Shown here: piece after piece, positions 26,979 through 36,315 of the stretch
Position numbering within the stretch: position 1 is the first letter of the stretch
How the letters are laid out: every line of letters starts with the position of its first letter
NCBI RefSeq assembly: GCF_002150005.2
Contig: NZ_MSPP01000001.1
Coordinates: forward strand, 310,001-374,000
Direction of reading: 5' to 3'
DNA from: Marivivens niveibacter
GTDB lineage: Bacteria; Pseudomonadota; Alphaproteobacteria; Rhodobacterales; Rhodobacteraceae
DNA length: 64,000 bases
The notes under the pieces: generated by a model
Databases searched by the model: none
What the model was told of the DNA's origin: nothing
Seen by the model: only the letters and a program-made list of their open reading frames with translations
Translations under genes and position numbers: made by a program

Positions 26979-28493
26979 TTATTTCTTTTTCCCAAAGCCG
27001 GACAGACCGCCCGGTAGGCCGCCCATTCCGCCCATGCCAGGCATGCCGCCACCCAGACCGGGCAGTTTGCCGCCCAATGCTTTGGCCGCTTGTTCCATTG
27101 CCTTTGGGTCGTTCATGTCGGGCATGCCTTCGGGCATTCCGCCTTTGCCGAACATCTGTTTTACAGCCTGTTTCAGCGCGCCGCCTTTGCCCATTTTGCC
27201 CATCTTTTTCATGACGTCGGCCATCTGTTTCTGCTGTTTCAGCAGTTTGTTCAGTTCCGACACCTCTAGGCCTGCGCCTTTGGCAACGCGTTTTTTGCGG
27301 CTGGCCTGCATCAGTTCAGGGTTGGCGCGTTCTTTTTTGGTCATGGAATTGATCAGCGCGATCTGGCGACGCAGCATGATGTCGTCAAAGCCAGCCTCTT
27401 TGATCTTGCCAGCGTGTTTCGCCATGCCGGGCATCATGCCCATCAGGCTGTCCATGCCGCCCATCTTGATCATCTGTTCCAGCTGCATTTTCAGGTCGTT
27501 CATGTTGAAACGGCCTTTCTGGAACCGTTTCATCATGCGTTCGGCCTGTTCGACCTCTAGCGTCGCCTGCGCCTTTTCAACCAGCGCAACGATGTCGCCC
27601 ATGCCCAGAATGCGGCCTGCGATACGTTCTGCTTCGAAGGTTTCGATCGCGTCCAGTTTTTCGCCCAGACCTACGAAACGGATCGGTTTGCCGGTGATCG
27701 CGCGCATCGATAGCGCCGCACCGCCACGGCCGTCACCGTCCATACGGGTCAGAACTACGCCCGACACGCCGATTTTGTCGTCGAATTCGGTCGCTACGTT
27801 CACGGCGTCCTGACCTGTCAGGCCGTCAACAACCAGCAGGGTTTCACGCGGGTTCACAACGTCGCGGACATCTGCGGCCTGTTGGATCAGTTCGGCATCG
27901 ATGTGCAAACGACCCGCGGTATCTAGCATATAGATGTCATAGCCACCCAGCGACGCCTGTGTTTTCGCGCGTTTCGCAATGGCTACGGGGTCTTCGCCTT
28001 TGACGATCGGCAGGGTGTCGACGCCGATTTGCTGACCCAAGATCGCCAGCTGTTCCATCGCCGCAGGGCGGTTAACGTCCAGCGATGCCATCAGCACGCG
28101 TTTGCCGTCACGTTCTTTGAAACGTTTGGCCAATTTCGCGGTGGTGGTGGTTTTACCCGAACCTTGCAGACCAACCATCAGGATCGGCGCAGGTGGGGTG
28201 TCGACCTTTAGGCGGTCGTCGCCTTCGTCGCCGGACAGAACCGAAATCAGTTCGTCGTGAACGATTTTCACAACCTGCTGGCCGGGCGTGATCGATTTGG
28301 TGACCGCGCTGCCAGTGGCTTTGGATTCAACGGATTTGATGAACGACCGGACGACAGGCAGGGAAACGTCAGCCTCTAGCAGGGCAACGCGTACTTCGCG
28401 TAGGGCGGTTTTTACATCATCAGCGGACAGCGCGCCCTGTTTCGTCAGACGGTCAAAGACCCCGCCAAGGCGTTCGGATAGATTTTCAAACAT
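26979..28493 (-). CDS. ffh: Signal recognition particle protein Ffh
   Basis: 504 aa GTPase that targets nascent membrane proteins with the 4.5S RNA. N domain (1-90), G domain with GLQGSGKTTTTAKLA, LDTAGRLHID, TRMDGDGRGGAAL and a C-terminal M domain rich in Met and Gly. The ATG at 28493 gives MFENLSERLGGVFDRL; a longer open frame upstream is not supported. The SRP RNA gene was not found in this window. Confidence 0.96.
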   Translation of the reverse strand: MFENLSERLGGVFDRLTKQGALSADDVKTALREVRVALLEADVSLPVVRSFIKSVESKATGSAVTKSITPGQQVVKIVHDELISVLSGDEGDDRLKVDTPPAPILMVGLQGSGKTTTTAKLAKRFKERDGKRVLMASLDVNRPAAMEQLAILGQQIGVDTLPIVKGEDPVAIAKRAKTQASLGGYDIYMLDTAGRLHIDAELIQQAADVRDVVNPRETLLVVDGLTGQDAVNVATEFDDKIGVSGVVLTRMDGDGRGGAALSMRAITGKPIRFVGLGEKLDAIETFEAERIAGRILGMGDIVALVEKAQATLEVEQAERMMKRFQKGRFNMNDLKMQLEQMIKMGGMDSLMGMMPGMAKHAGKIKEAGFDDIMLRRQIALINSMTKKERANPELMQASRKKRVAKGAGLEVSELNKLLKQQKQMADVMKKMGKMGKGGALKQAVKQMFGKGGMPEGMPDMNDPKAMEQAAKALGGKLPGLGGGMPGMGGMGGLPGGLSGFGKKK

Positions 28494-28622
28494 GCCATGG
28501 CCCTCCAAAGACCTGTATAACTCACATGACCGACAGATAGGTGCCGACCGCTCAAACCACAATCGCGCCCATGGGCGCAACGCGCTGATGGACGGCGATC
28601 CCCCCATATAGGGAAGGGACCG

Positions 28623-28710
28623 GAAGACTCGGCTTCCGGGGGATTTGGGGGTCTGTTACGCCCGTATCACATTTGAGTCAAGCCAGCATGGGCTCTTGCG
28701 GGTGCTGGCA
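28623..28710. other. Intergenic region ffh / LysR with two hairpins
   Basis: Within the 260-base divergent gap there is a stem CCGGAAG / CTTCCGG (about 28623-28642) and a stem GCCAGCA / TGCTGGC (about 28683-28710). Neither is followed by a T run on a useful strand. They may be operators or leader structures; no tRNA or known riboswitch was recognised. Confidence 0.3.
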
Positions 28711-28753
28711 AAGCGCATAGATTAGAGCCAATTCAGAAAAGAGGCCGATTGTG

Positions 28754-29629
28754 ATGGATCATTGGGACGAAGTGCGCACCGCATATCAAGTTGCGCGATT
28801 GGGCACGGTTAGCGGCGCCGCAGATGTTTTGGGCGTACACCATGCAACAGTCATTCGTCATATCGACGCGCTGGAGCAACGTCTGGGCGTAAAACTGTTT
28901 CAACGGCACGCGCGCGGATACAACCCGACCGAAGCTGGCAATGATCTGTTAAAGGTCGCCCAAGCCACCGATGATCAGTTTAGCCAATTGGGCGCGCGAC
29001 TGCGCGGTCAGGGCGATGGCGTGTCGGGCGATCTGACTGTTACATCCTTGGCGTCTTTTTCCACGATGCTGACGCCAGTGTTGGTGAAATTCCAACAAGC
29101 TAACCCTGATTTGCGGGTGCGCTATCTAACAGGTGACCGTCTGTTCCGCCTGGAATACGGCGAAGCCCATGTCGCGATCCGCGCGGGCGCCGCACCAGAT
29201 CAGCCTGATAACGTCGTGCAAAAGTTCATTAACCAACGGACCGCAATGGTCGCGTCCCAATCCTATATTGATCGCAAAGGCATGCCGACGTCAGACGAAG
29301 ATTTGGTGAACCACGACTTCGTTAGCCACGACGACGACGCCAGCCGTGCGCCGTTCCATCAGTGGCTGATGAGCAAGGTGCCGTTGGATCGGATTGTCTA
29401 TCGCACGATGGATAACCGTTCGATGCGCGATGCAATCGCGGCAGGGGCCGGCATCGGGTTTTTGCCGACATACGAAGTCCCGATGATGCCGGGTATCGTC
29501 AAAGTCATGGATGCACGCGACGAATGGTCGGCCGATCTATGGCTGGTGACGCATGTTGACTTGCACCGTACACCAAAGGTCAAACAGTTCCTGTCATTCT
29601 TGAAAGAGCAGGCTGGCACTTGGGACTAA
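28754..29629 (+). CDS. LysR-family transcriptional regulator
   Basis: 291 aa. The N-terminal winged helix reads YQVARLGTVSGAADVLGVHHATVIRHIDALEQRLGVKLFQRHARGYNPTEAG. The effector domain is shorter in motif strength but has the usual alpha/beta pattern. A GTG one codon before the ATG is the alternative start; AAAAGAGG stands upstream. It overlaps the downstream DMT transporter, which is the likely functional partner or target. Effector unknown. Confidence 0.88.
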   Translation: MDHWDEVRTAYQVARLGTVSGAADVLGVHHATVIRHIDALEQRLGVKLFQRHARGYNPTEAGNDLLKVAQATDDQFSQLGARLRGQGDGVSGDLTVTSLASFSTMLTPVLVKFQQANPDLRVRYLTGDRLFRLEYGEAHVAIRAGAAPDQPDNVVQKFINQRTAMVASQSYIDRKGMPTSDEDLVNHDFVSHDDDASRAPFHQWLMSKVPLDRIVYRTMDNRSMRDAIAAGAGIGFLPTYEVPMMPGIVKVMDARDEWSADLWLVTHVDLHRTPKVKQFLSFLKEQAGTWD

Positions 29630-30507
29630 AACTATCGGCCCAGATGCAGGGCCACGCCGCGATGTTGCTATTTTCGTTCGTCGTGGCGGGGTCTTTTTCG
29701 CTGGGCGGTAGTGTCGCGAATGATATCGCGCCAACGGCGTTCAATGCGATCCGGTTCTGGATCGCGGCGATTATATTAGGTGCGATAGCGATATATCAGG
29801 GCAACGCGGGTCGCGAACATTTTGCCAAACCGTGGCGCTATCTGGGCCTAGGGTCCATGTATGTGGCCTATTTCGTGCTGATGTTCGTGGGTCTGAAAAC
29901 CGCGCCGCCCGTTAATGCGTCTGCTGTTTTCACGCTGACCCCGATTTTGGCGGCGATCTTTGGCATCTTTATCGTGCAGCAGGTCGTGTCGCGGCGGATC
30001 GCGATAGCTCTGGCCTTTGGCGGGGCGGGGGCGATCTGGGTTATCTTTCGCGGGGATATCGACGCGCTGATGGCGTTTCAGATCGGCAAAGGCGAAGCGA
30101 TCTATTTCATCGGGGTTGTCAGCCACGCATTCTATACGCCCTTTGCCCGCCGATGGAATTTCGGCACGCCCGTGATCACGTATACGTTCGGCACGCTTTT
30201 GACTTCGGCGGTTTTGATCACGATTTACGCCTGGAATGATCTGATGGCGACCGATTGGGCCGCGCTGCGTCCGTTGGTTTGGGTCACGCTAATATATATC
30301 GCGGTGTTTGCGACGTCGCTTTCGTCACTGCTATTATTATTCGCCGCAATGCGCCTGCCGTCGTCCAAGGTGATGGCCTACACTTATTTGGTGCCGTCTT
30401 GGGTGATTGTGTGGGAAATGGTCCGCCACGGGTATCTGCCGCCTGTCATCGTGCTGGCAGGGGTGGGACTTACTCTGCTTGCGCTTCTGCTTCTTCTTCG
30501 GGAATGA
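29620..30507 (+). CDS. DMT-superfamily (EamA) transporter
   Basis: 295 aa with about ten hydrophobic helices and two EamA repeats; exporter of a small metabolite of unknown identity. The reading frame starts at a TTG overlapping the end of the LysR gene; the first ATG is at 29644 (MQGHAAMLL) and may be the real start. The 3' end overlaps the convergent ArsR gene by 38 bases, so there is no terminator between them. Confidence 0.82.
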   Translation: MGLKLSAQMQGHAAMLLFSFVVAGSFSLGGSVANDIAPTAFNAIRFWIAAIILGAIAIYQGNAGREHFAKPWRYLGLGSMYVAYFVLMFVGLKTAPPVNASAVFTLTPILAAIFGIFIVQQVVSRRIAIALAFGGAGAIWVIFRGDIDALMAFQIGKGEAIYFIGVVSHAFYTPFARRWNFGTPVITYTFGTLLTSAVLITIYAWNDLMATDWAALRPLVWVTLIYIAVFATSLSSLLLLFAAMRLPSSKVMAYTYLVPSWVIVWEMVRHGYLPPVIVLAGVGLTLLALLLLLRE

Positions 30508-30823
30508 CGCCTTCGGACGCAAGGAACTGTTCGAACGCGTCCAAATCCAGTTCGTCCATCTGACCAAAGCCCTGCATCCAAACGCTAGCTTCGCGCAGGG
30601 CGTCGGGTTCCAGTTTGCACCATTTCACGCGGCCCCGTTTTTCCTGCGAAATCAACCCCGCATCCGCCAAAACGGTCAGGTGTTTGGAAATCGCGGCTAG
30701 CGACACGTCAAACGGTTCGGCTACGTCCGTGACGGCCATATCGTCCTCTAGCAGCATGGACAGGATCCTGCGGCGGGTAGGGTCGGCCAAAGCCATAAAG
30801 ATGGTATCAAGTGATGCAGCCAT
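30470..30823 (-). CDS. ArsR-family transcriptional regulator
   Basis: 117 aa winged-helix repressor. The line FMALADPTRRRILSMLLEDDMAVTDVAEPFDVSLAAISKHLTVLADAGLI is the ArsR helix-turn-helix. No metal-binding cysteine pair is seen in the usual positions, so it may not be a metal sensor; such forms often regulate stress or SRPBCC neighbours, and no such neighbour is present. The C-terminus is acidic. The ATG at 30823 is preferred over an upstream non-ATG start. Confidence 0.85.
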   Translation of the reverse strand: MAASLDTIFMALADPTRRRILSMLLEDDMAVTDVAEPFDVSLAAISKHLTVLADAGLISQEKRGRVKWCKLEPDALREASVWMQGFGQMDELDLDAFEQFLASEGVIPEEEAEAQAE

Positions 30824-31050
30824 AACAGCGATAAATGACACCCCGCGCAAAAGGTCAACCGATTGGTTGAATAACGCATTTGGGGCCCAATCAGGGCGTT
30901 TGGCGCGGCTTGACCGATTGTGGATAACCTTGGTGTTTGTGAAAGGTTATATTTATCAGTGGGTTAAGGTGCGACAATTTCGTGTTCACGGGTTGTTGAC
31001 TCATTGCCCATCTCGCCATAGCAAGGCGCCAACCGAATGTGGGGCGAAAC

Positions 31051-31383
31051 GTGACTACAGAACCTAAAGATCAGGATCGATTGAAGGCTCTGGAAAAACG
31101 GATCGAAGAGGCCAAGGCGGAAACGTCCGAAAGCCACCACATGAAGAAAGACTATTCCCAAGCGCAACACGCGTGGCGGATGGTTACCGAACTAGTGGCC
31201 GGTCTATTGATCGGTTTCGTCATCGGGTACGGATTGGACTACGCTTTTGGCACCAAGCCGATATTCCTGGTGATTTTCATTTTGCTGGGCTTTGCCGCCG
31301 GGGTGAAAACCGTGATTGGCTCTGCTCAGGAACTACAGACGCAACTGTTGGACAAAGAGTCCGGCAAAAACGGGGAAAAGTGA
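31051..31383 (+). CDS. atpI: ATP synthase assembly protein AtpI
   Basis: 110 aa. A charged N-terminal coiled region ([19 protein letters not shown]) is followed by two transmembrane helices (about 48-68 and 74-94). AtpI assists c-ring assembly. The GTG at 31051 gives the family-like start (M)[10 protein letters not shown]; another GTG four codons earlier is possible. It ends just before atpB. Confidence 0.85.
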   Translation: MTTEPKDQDRLKALEKRIEEAKAETSESHHMKKDYSQAQHAWRMVTELVAGLLIGFVIGYGLDYAFGTKPIFLVIFILLGFAAGVKTVIGSAQELQTQLLDKESGKNGEK

Positions 31384-31384
31384 C

Positions 31385-32131
31385 GTGGCAGACGCAGCAC
31401 CAGGCGAAATCGTAATCAAGCCGTTTGACCAATTCATCGTGAAGCCACTGTTTGGCGGCACCGAAGTGCACTGGTACACGATCACCAATGTAACACTGTG
31501 GATGGCGCTGGCTGTTCTGTGCGTTGTCGGTCTGTTCGTTCTGGGCAGCCGCGGTCGTGCGATCGTACCATCGCGCAGCCAGTCGATCGGCGAACTGTTC
31601 TACGGTTTCATCTACAAAATGGTTGAAGACATCGCCGGCCACGACGGCGTGAAGTATTTCCCATACATCTTCACTGTTTTCCTGTTCATCTTCTTTGCGA
31701 ACTTCCTTGGCCTGCTGCCAATGTCGTTCACGACAACCTCGCACATCGCAGTAACGGCTGTTCTGGGCTTTGGCGTGTTCATCATCGTGACCGTGATCGG
31801 TTTCGTGAAAAACGGCGCTGGCTTCTTGGGCCTGTTCTGGCCATCCGAAGCGCCAATGGCGCTGCGTCCGATCATCGCCGTGATCGAGGTTATTTCCTAC
31901 TTCGTACGCCCTGTCAGCCACTCGATCCGTCTTGCCGGTAACATCACCGCAGGCCACGCAATGATCAAAGTGTTCGCAGGTTTCGCCGCTATCGCAGCTG
32001 TTGCTCCGCTGTCGGTTGTTGCTATCGCAGCAGTCTATGGCCTGGAAGTTCTGGTTGCAGGCATCCAAGCGTATGTATTCACCATTCTGACCTGCATCTA
32101 TCTGAAAGATGCGCTGCACCCAGCGCACTAA
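31385..32131 (+). CDS. atpB: ATP synthase F0 subunit a
   Basis: 248 aa membrane subunit that forms the proton half-channels. The essential arginine is in [13 protein letters not shown]. Five to six hydrophobic helices are visible. The start is GTG at 31385, with GGGGAAAAG upstream and one base after the atpI stop; the longer frame from 31316 overlaps atpI and is rejected. Confidence 0.95.
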   Translation: MADAAPGEIVIKPFDQFIVKPLFGGTEVHWYTITNVTLWMALAVLCVVGLFVLGSRGRAIVPSRSQSIGELFYGFIYKMVEDIAGHDGVKYFPYIFTVFLFIFFANFLGLLPMSFTTTSHIAVTAVLGFGVFIIVTVIGFVKNGAGFLGLFWPSEAPMALRPIIAVIEVISYFVRPVSHSIRLAGNITAGHAMIKVFAGFAAIAAVAPLSVVAIAAVYGLEVLVAGIQAYVFTILTCIYLKDALHPAH

Positions 32132-32188
32132 GATAACCGCAAGTCTGAATTCACTATCCAGCCAATTCCATCGTAAGGAGATACAATC

Positions 32189-32425
32189 ATGGAAGGCAAT
32201 ATCGCACAATTGGGTCAGTTCATCGGTGCTGGCCTGGGCGCAATCGGTTCCGGCTTGGCAGCTATCGGTGTTGGTAACGTTGCTGCAAACTACCTGTCGG
32301 GCGCTCTGCGCAACCCTTCGGCAGCTGCATCGCAGACCGCAACTCTGTTCATCGGTCTGGCATTCGCAGAAGCACTGGGCATCTTCTCGTTCCTGGTTGC
32401 TCTGCTGCTGATGTTCGCAGTCTAA
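32189..32425 (+). CDS. atpE: ATP synthase F0 subunit c
   Basis: 78 aa hairpin of two helices that builds the rotor ring. The polar loop is RNP at 41-43, and the proton-carrying carboxylate is Glu61 in FAEALGIF. A strong ribosome binding site (AAGGAGA) precedes the ATG, fitting the high copy number needed. Confidence 0.97.
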   Translation: MEGNIAQLGQFIGAGLGAIGSGLAAIGVGNVAANYLSGALRNPSAAASQTATLFIGLAFAEALGIFSFLVALLLMFAV

Positions 32426-32446
32426 TCATCTGACGCATCCTTACGG

Positions 32447-32474
32447 TCGGGGCGCGCAGATCCTGCGCCCCCGA
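32447..32474 (+). promoter_or_regulatory. GC-rich hairpin between atpE and atpF'
   Basis: TCGGGGCGCGCAG pairs with CTGCGCCCCCGA around a short loop, with one bulge. There is no T run, so full termination is unlikely. It may protect the atpE mRNA 3' end or reduce read-through and thus set the c to b ratio; this is an inference. Confidence 0.45.
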
Positions 32475-32505
32475 TATTAACTAGGGTCCGACGGAGAGAG
32501 ACGAG

Positions 32506-33033
32506 ATGGCAGACACTACCACAGCGGTCGAACACGGTGGCGGCGCAGCAATGCCGCAGCTGGATCCATCGACCTTTTCGAACCAGATTTTCTGGCTTCT
32601 GGTCACGCTCGTCGTGATCTACTTCGTGCTGTCCCGCATTGCACTGCCGCGCATCAGCGCGGTTCTGGCAGAGCGGTCCGGAACGATCACTAACGATCTT
32701 GCTGCTGCTGAAGAGCTGAAAGCCAAAGCTGTTGAGGCCGAACAGGCATACAACAAAGCGCTGGCCGACGCCCGTGCAGAAGCATCCCGCATCGTTGACG
32801 AAACCAAAGCGCAAATTCAGGAAGACCTGAAAGCCGAGATGGCAAAAGCAGACGAGCAAATCTCTGCCAAAGCTGCCGAAGGCGAAAAGGCAATTGCTGA
32901 AATCCGCGCAAACGCACTGAATAGCGTTTCCGAAGTTGCCAAGGCTACGGCTGCGGAACTGGTCGCTGCGATGGGCGGTAAAGCTGACGACAAAGCGATT
33001 GACGCTGCTGTCGCTGAACAAGTGAAAGGCTGA
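32506..33033 (+). CDS. atpF': ATP synthase F0 subunit b'
   Basis: 175 aa. One transmembrane helix (about 27-47) is followed by a long Ala/Glu/Lys-rich helix that makes the peripheral stalk with subunit b. The N-terminal part [21 protein letters not shown] is typical of b' in photosynthetic-lineage alphaproteobacteria. It lies 4 bases before atpF. Confidence 0.93.
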   Translation: MADTTTAVEHGGGAAMPQLDPSTFSNQIFWLLVTLVVIYFVLSRIALPRISAVLAERSGTITNDLAAAEELKAKAVEAEQAYNKALADARAEASRIVDETKAQIQEDLKAEMAKADEQISAKAAEGEKAIAEIRANALNSVSEVAKATAAELVAAMGGKADDKAIDAAVAEQVKG

Positions 33034-33037
33034 GATT

Positions 33038-33610
33038 ATGAAAAAGTTTCTGATCCCTGCTTTTGCTTTGATGGCGCAGCCTGCATTGGCCGCTAGCAAG
33101 AACCCATTTTCGGCAGATTTCTATTCGCTGTCGAACAGTGATCTGATCGTAACGCTGGCGTTTTTGCTGTTCGTTGGTGTTTTGGTCTACTTTAAGGTTC
33201 CTGGCAAAATCGGCGAAATGCTGGATGGCCGCGCTGACTCGATCAGCAAGGAACTGAACGAAGCCAAAGCCATTCGCGAAGAAGCTCAAGCCCTGCTGGC
33301 ATCTTACGAGCGCAAGCAACAAGAAGTGCAGGAACAATCCGCACGTATCGTTGCAACCGCAAAAGAAGAAGCTGAAAAGGCTGCTGCTCAAGCGAAACTG
33401 GACATTGCTGAATCCGTTCAGCGCCGTCTGACTGCTGCACAAGAACAGATCGCAAACGCCGAAGCTTCGGCCGTGCGCGAAGTTCGCGACAGCGCAATCA
33501 ACGTAGCTGTTTCTGCAGCACGTGACGTTGTGGCAAAGCAGATGACCGCTGCTTCGGCAAACAAACTGATCGACGACGCAATCGCAACCGTAGACGCAAA
33601 ACTGCACTAA
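33038..33610 (+). CDS. atpF: ATP synthase F0 subunit b
   Basis: 190 aa. An N-terminal hydrophobic segment (MKKFLIPAFALMAQPALAA) looks like a cleavable signal, then a membrane helix (about 35-53, LIVTLAFLLFVGVLVYF) and a long coiled region for the stator. It is last in the F0 operon and followed by a terminator. Confidence 0.93.
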   Translation: MKKFLIPAFALMAQPALAASKNPFSADFYSLSNSDLIVTLAFLLFVGVLVYFKVPGKIGEMLDGRADSISKELNEAKAIREEAQALLASYERKQQEVQEQSARIVATAKEEAEKAAAQAKLDIAESVQRRLTAAQEQIANAEASAVREVRDSAINVAVSAARDVVAKQMTAASANKLIDDAIATVDAKLH

Positions 33611-33633
33611 GGTTCGGTCGCTCCGATTTGAAT

Positions 33634-33665
33634 GACCCCGTTGGTTCGCCCAGCGGGGTTTTTCG
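33634..33665 (+). terminator. Terminator of the F0 ATP synthase operon
   Basis: ACCCCGTTGG / CCCAGCGGGGT with a TTCG loop, followed by TTTTTC, about 25 bases after the atpF stop. Confidence 0.85.
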
Positions 33666-33680
33666 TTTGTTCGGTCCCAT

Positions 33681-33708
33681 AAAAAAGGCCGCCCCAAAAG
33701 GGACGGCC
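33681..33708 (-). terminator. Terminator of the OmpA-like lipoprotein gene
   Basis: On the minus strand GGCCGTCCC pairs with GGGGCGGCC around TTTT, followed by six T residues. It lies about 23 bases after the stop of the convergent gene. Confidence 0.85.
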
Positions 33709-33730
33709 GATGTTTTGGCGAAGGGTCTGA

Positions 33731-34384
33731 TTAACCGTTCGGGATGATGACGATTTCCACGCGGCGGTTCTGTGCGCGGCCTGTTGGCGTCAGGTTGTCA
33801 GCTACAGGTGCGTCTTCGCCGCGGCCAAAGGCCTGAATGCGGTTTGCCGGCACGCCAGCGTTGATCAGAACCGAGGTCACAGCCTGTGCACGGCGTACAG
33901 ACAGCTGTTGGTTATAGGATGCAGCGCCTGTGTTGTCGGTGTGGCCGACAACCTGAACGGTGGTGTTCGGATAGGCGTTGATCGAACGCGCAACGGTAAA
34001 CAGGTCGTTTTGTAGCGCACCGGTTAGTGTGGCGCTGTCGGTTGCGAACAGGATGTCCTGTGGCATCGTCACGATCAGCTGTTCGCCAGTGTTCACGATA
34101 GACGCTTGGTTACCAAGTTGCGAACGCAGCTCTGCCTCTTGTTTGTCTAGGCTTGCGCCGCCAACAGCGCCCAAACCACCACCGATAGCAGCGCCCAAAA
34201 TAGCGTTGCGGCGGCGTTCTTCGACGTTGTCACCAGATGCGATCCCGACGAGAGCGCCAAGGCCAGCACCAACAACAGCGCCGGTCTGGGTGTTACGGTT
34301 TGGGTTGTTTGGGTCGGTCATGGTACATGCCGAAACACCAACCAACGCTACGGTCGCAAAAGCAAGCGAAGTACGAGCAATCAT
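33731..34384 (-). CDS. OmpA-family lipoprotein (peptidoglycan-associated)
   Basis: 217 aa. The N-terminus MIARTSLAFATVALVGVSAC ends in a lipobox with Cys20. Glycine-rich helices follow (GAVVGAGLGALVGIASG, GAAIGGGLGAVGGAS), as in glycine-zipper proteins. The C-terminal OmpA domain contains GHTDNTGAASYNQQLSVRRAQAVTSVL and NRRVEI, which bind peptidoglycan. The ATG at 34384 has GGAAAGA upstream. Role: outer membrane to wall tethering. Confidence 0.9.
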   Translation of the reverse strand: MIARTSLAFATVALVGVSACTMTDPNNPNRNTQTGAVVGAGLGALVGIASGDNVEERRRNAILGAAIGGGLGAVGGASLDKQEAELRSQLGNQASIVNTGEQLIVTMPQDILFATDSATLTGALQNDLFTVARSINAYPNTTVQVVGHTDNTGAASYNQQLSVRRAQAVTSVLINAGVPANRIQAFGRGEDAPVADNLTPTGRAQNRRVEIVIIPNG

Positions 34385-34556
34385 AATAGGTCTTTCCAAT
34401 CCAATCTGAGACGCAGGATTCCTGCGTCAATTGCCAAATCTATATGGTGCAAACGCGATTGTTATCCAATATCGCGCTGGTTTTACCCCCTGATTAGACG
34501 GTTTTCCGCCCATTGGACGCTTGCTTGATCCTGATGCTGGGGGCATACCCGATGGC

Positions 34557-35201
34557 ATGGTTAAACAGCTTGATTACAAAACGATCCGCGAAATCTTTAC
34601 TCGGTTTCAAGAGGCCGAGGCCGAACCGAAAGGCGAATTGGATCACGTGAACGCCTATACGCTGGTCGTTGCGGTGGCTTTGTCCGCGCAGGCGACCGAC
34701 AAAGGCGTGAACCGCGCTACGGCCGAATTGTTCAAAATCGCCGATACCCCGCAAAAGATGCTGGAACTGGGCGAGGAACAGTTGATCGAACACATTAAAA
34801 CGATCGGGCTGTATCGGAACAAGGCAAAGAACGTCATCAAGCTGAGCAAAATTTTGGTCGATGACTACGGCGGAGAGGTCCCAAATTCCCGCGCCGCATT
34901 GGAAAGCCTACCGGGGGTAGGGCGCAAAACCGCGAACGTTGTGCTGAACATGTGGTGGCATTATCCGTCGCAGGCCGTGGACACGCATATCTTTCGGTTT
35001 GGCAATCGGTCGGGCGTTGCCGTGGGTAAAGACGTTGTTGCCGTTGAACGTGCAATCGAAGACCACATCCCCGTCGATTTTTCGCTGCACGCTCACCACT
35101 GGATGATCTTGCACGGGCGGTATACTTGCACCGCCAGAAAACCCAAATGCGCGGCATGTCTGGTCCGCGATCTATGTATGTTTGAGGATAAAAACCTATG
35201 A
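34557..35201 (+). CDS. nth: Endonuclease III
   Basis: 214 aa DNA glycosylase/AP lyase for oxidised pyrimidines. The helix-hairpin-helix LPGVGRKTANVVL carries the catalytic Lys and VDTHIFR the catalytic Asp. Four cysteines in CTARKPKCAACLVRDLC bind the [4Fe-4S] cluster. The ATG at 34557 gives normal length; a TTG 36 bases earlier is less likely. It overlaps the kinase gene start by 4 bases. Confidence 0.95.
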   Translation: MVKQLDYKTIREIFTRFQEAEAEPKGELDHVNAYTLVVAVALSAQATDKGVNRATAELFKIADTPQKMLELGEEQLIEHIKTIGLYRNKAKNVIKLSKILVDDYGGEVPNSRAALESLPGVGRKTANVVLNMWWHYPSQAVDTHIFRFGNRSGVAVGKDVVAVERAIEDHIPVDFSLHAHHWMILHGRYTCTARKPKCAACLVRDLCMFEDKNL

Positions 35202-36190
35202 AAAAGTTTCAGGTCGTCGGTATCGGCAACGCTATGGTTGACGTGTTGACCCGCGCCGAAGACGCATTTCTGGCCGATGCTGGCATTGAAAAAGGCATCA
35301 TGCAGCTGATCGATATGGACCGCGCTGTCGATCTATATTCGCGTGTCGGCCCCGCCAAAGAGGTATCGGGCGGATCGGCAGCCAATACCATCGCGGGCAT
35401 CGCGCATTTGGGCGGTAAAACGGCCTATGTGGGTAAGGTCAAAGACGACCAGCTGGGCGCGATCTTTGCCCACGACCTGCGTGCGCAGGGCGCTGTGTAT
35501 GAAACCAAACTGGCGGGCAAAGACGCGCCGCAGGAAACGGGCCGCTGCATCGTGATCGTGACGCCAGACGGCGAACGGTCGATGAACACCTACTTGGGCG
35601 TGACCGAATTTTTGGAACCGTCGGACATCGACGAATCCATGATGGCGGACGCCGAATGGATTTACCTAGAGGGCTACCGTTTCGACGGTCCTGCCAGTCA
35701 CGAAGCCTTTGCCAAAGCCATCGCAGCCTGCAAAGGCGCGGGCGGCAAGGTGTCGATCACTCTGTCCGATCCGTTCTGCGTCAGCCGTCACCGCGACGCG
35801 TTCCGCACCATGATCCAGAACGATGTGGATCTGTTGTTCTGTAACCGCGCGGAAATGTTGTCGATGTACGAAACCGATGATTTCGACGCAGCACTGGCGA
35901 TGGCCGCGAAAGAGGTTGAAATCGTTGCCTGCACCGACAGCGAACATGGCGCGCATATCCTGTCGGGTGATCAGCGTTGGCTGGCCCCTGCGGTGCCGAC
36001 CGATATTCAGGACGCGACAGGCGCGGGCGATCTGTTTGCGGGCGCCTTCCTGTGGGGTCTGACCAATGGTCATGATCTGGAAACCTGCGGCCGTATGGGC
36101 TGTGTCGCGGCAAGCGAAGTCATTAGCCACATCGGCGCACGTCCTGAAAGCGATCTAAAGGAATTGTTCACTAAGCACGGTCTATTGTGA
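35198..36190 (+). CDS. PfkB-family sugar/nucleoside kinase (adenosine kinase-like)
   Basis: 330 aa. The N-terminal GIGNAMVDVL and GGSAANTIAGIAHLGG are PfkB signature 1 elements; DATGAGDLFAGAFLWGL is signature 2 with the catalytic Asp. Rhodobacterales proteins of this type are annotated as adenosine kinase; the exact substrate cannot be told from the sequence. It is translationally coupled to nth by ATGA overlap and followed by a terminator. Confidence 0.88.
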   Translation: MKKFQVVGIGNAMVDVLTRAEDAFLADAGIEKGIMQLIDMDRAVDLYSRVGPAKEVSGGSAANTIAGIAHLGGKTAYVGKVKDDQLGAIFAHDLRAQGAVYETKLAGKDAPQETGRCIVIVTPDGERSMNTYLGVTEFLEPSDIDESMMADAEWIYLEGYRFDGPASHEAFAKAIAACKGAGGKVSITLSDPFCVSRHRDAFRTMIQNDVDLLFCNRAEMLSMYETDDFDAALAMAAKEVEIVACTDSEHGAHILSGDQRWLAPAVPTDIQDATGAGDLFAGAFLWGLTNGHDLETCGRMGCVAASEVISHIGARPESDLKELFTKHGLL

Positions 36191-36215
36191 TTCCATCGCT
36201 CAGTTACTTGGTTCC

Positions 36216-36250
36216 GCCCTCGTCCGATCAATTCGGGCGGGGGCTTTTTC
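36216..36250 (+). terminator. Terminator after the PfkB kinase
   Basis: GCCCTCGTCCGA pairs with TTCGGGCGGGGGC around a short loop, followed by TTTTT, about 25 bases after the stop. Confidence 0.8.
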
Positions 36251-36315
36251 GTAAATAGGCTCTGGCACATGTGCGGGTGCGGGCCTACGTTCTGTGTAAC
36301 GATTAGGAGTTTTCG

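Noticed and set aside
28494-28753. SRP 4.5S RNA or tRNA gene next to ffh
   Set aside because: No GGAA-tetraloop SRP helix core or cloverleaf was recognised in the gap.
31277-32209. 310-aa open frame antisense to atpI-atpB-atpE
   Set aside because: It covers three well-supported F0 genes, has low-complexity His/Asp/Arg composition typical of a reverse frame of GC-rich coding sequence, and no ribosome binding site.
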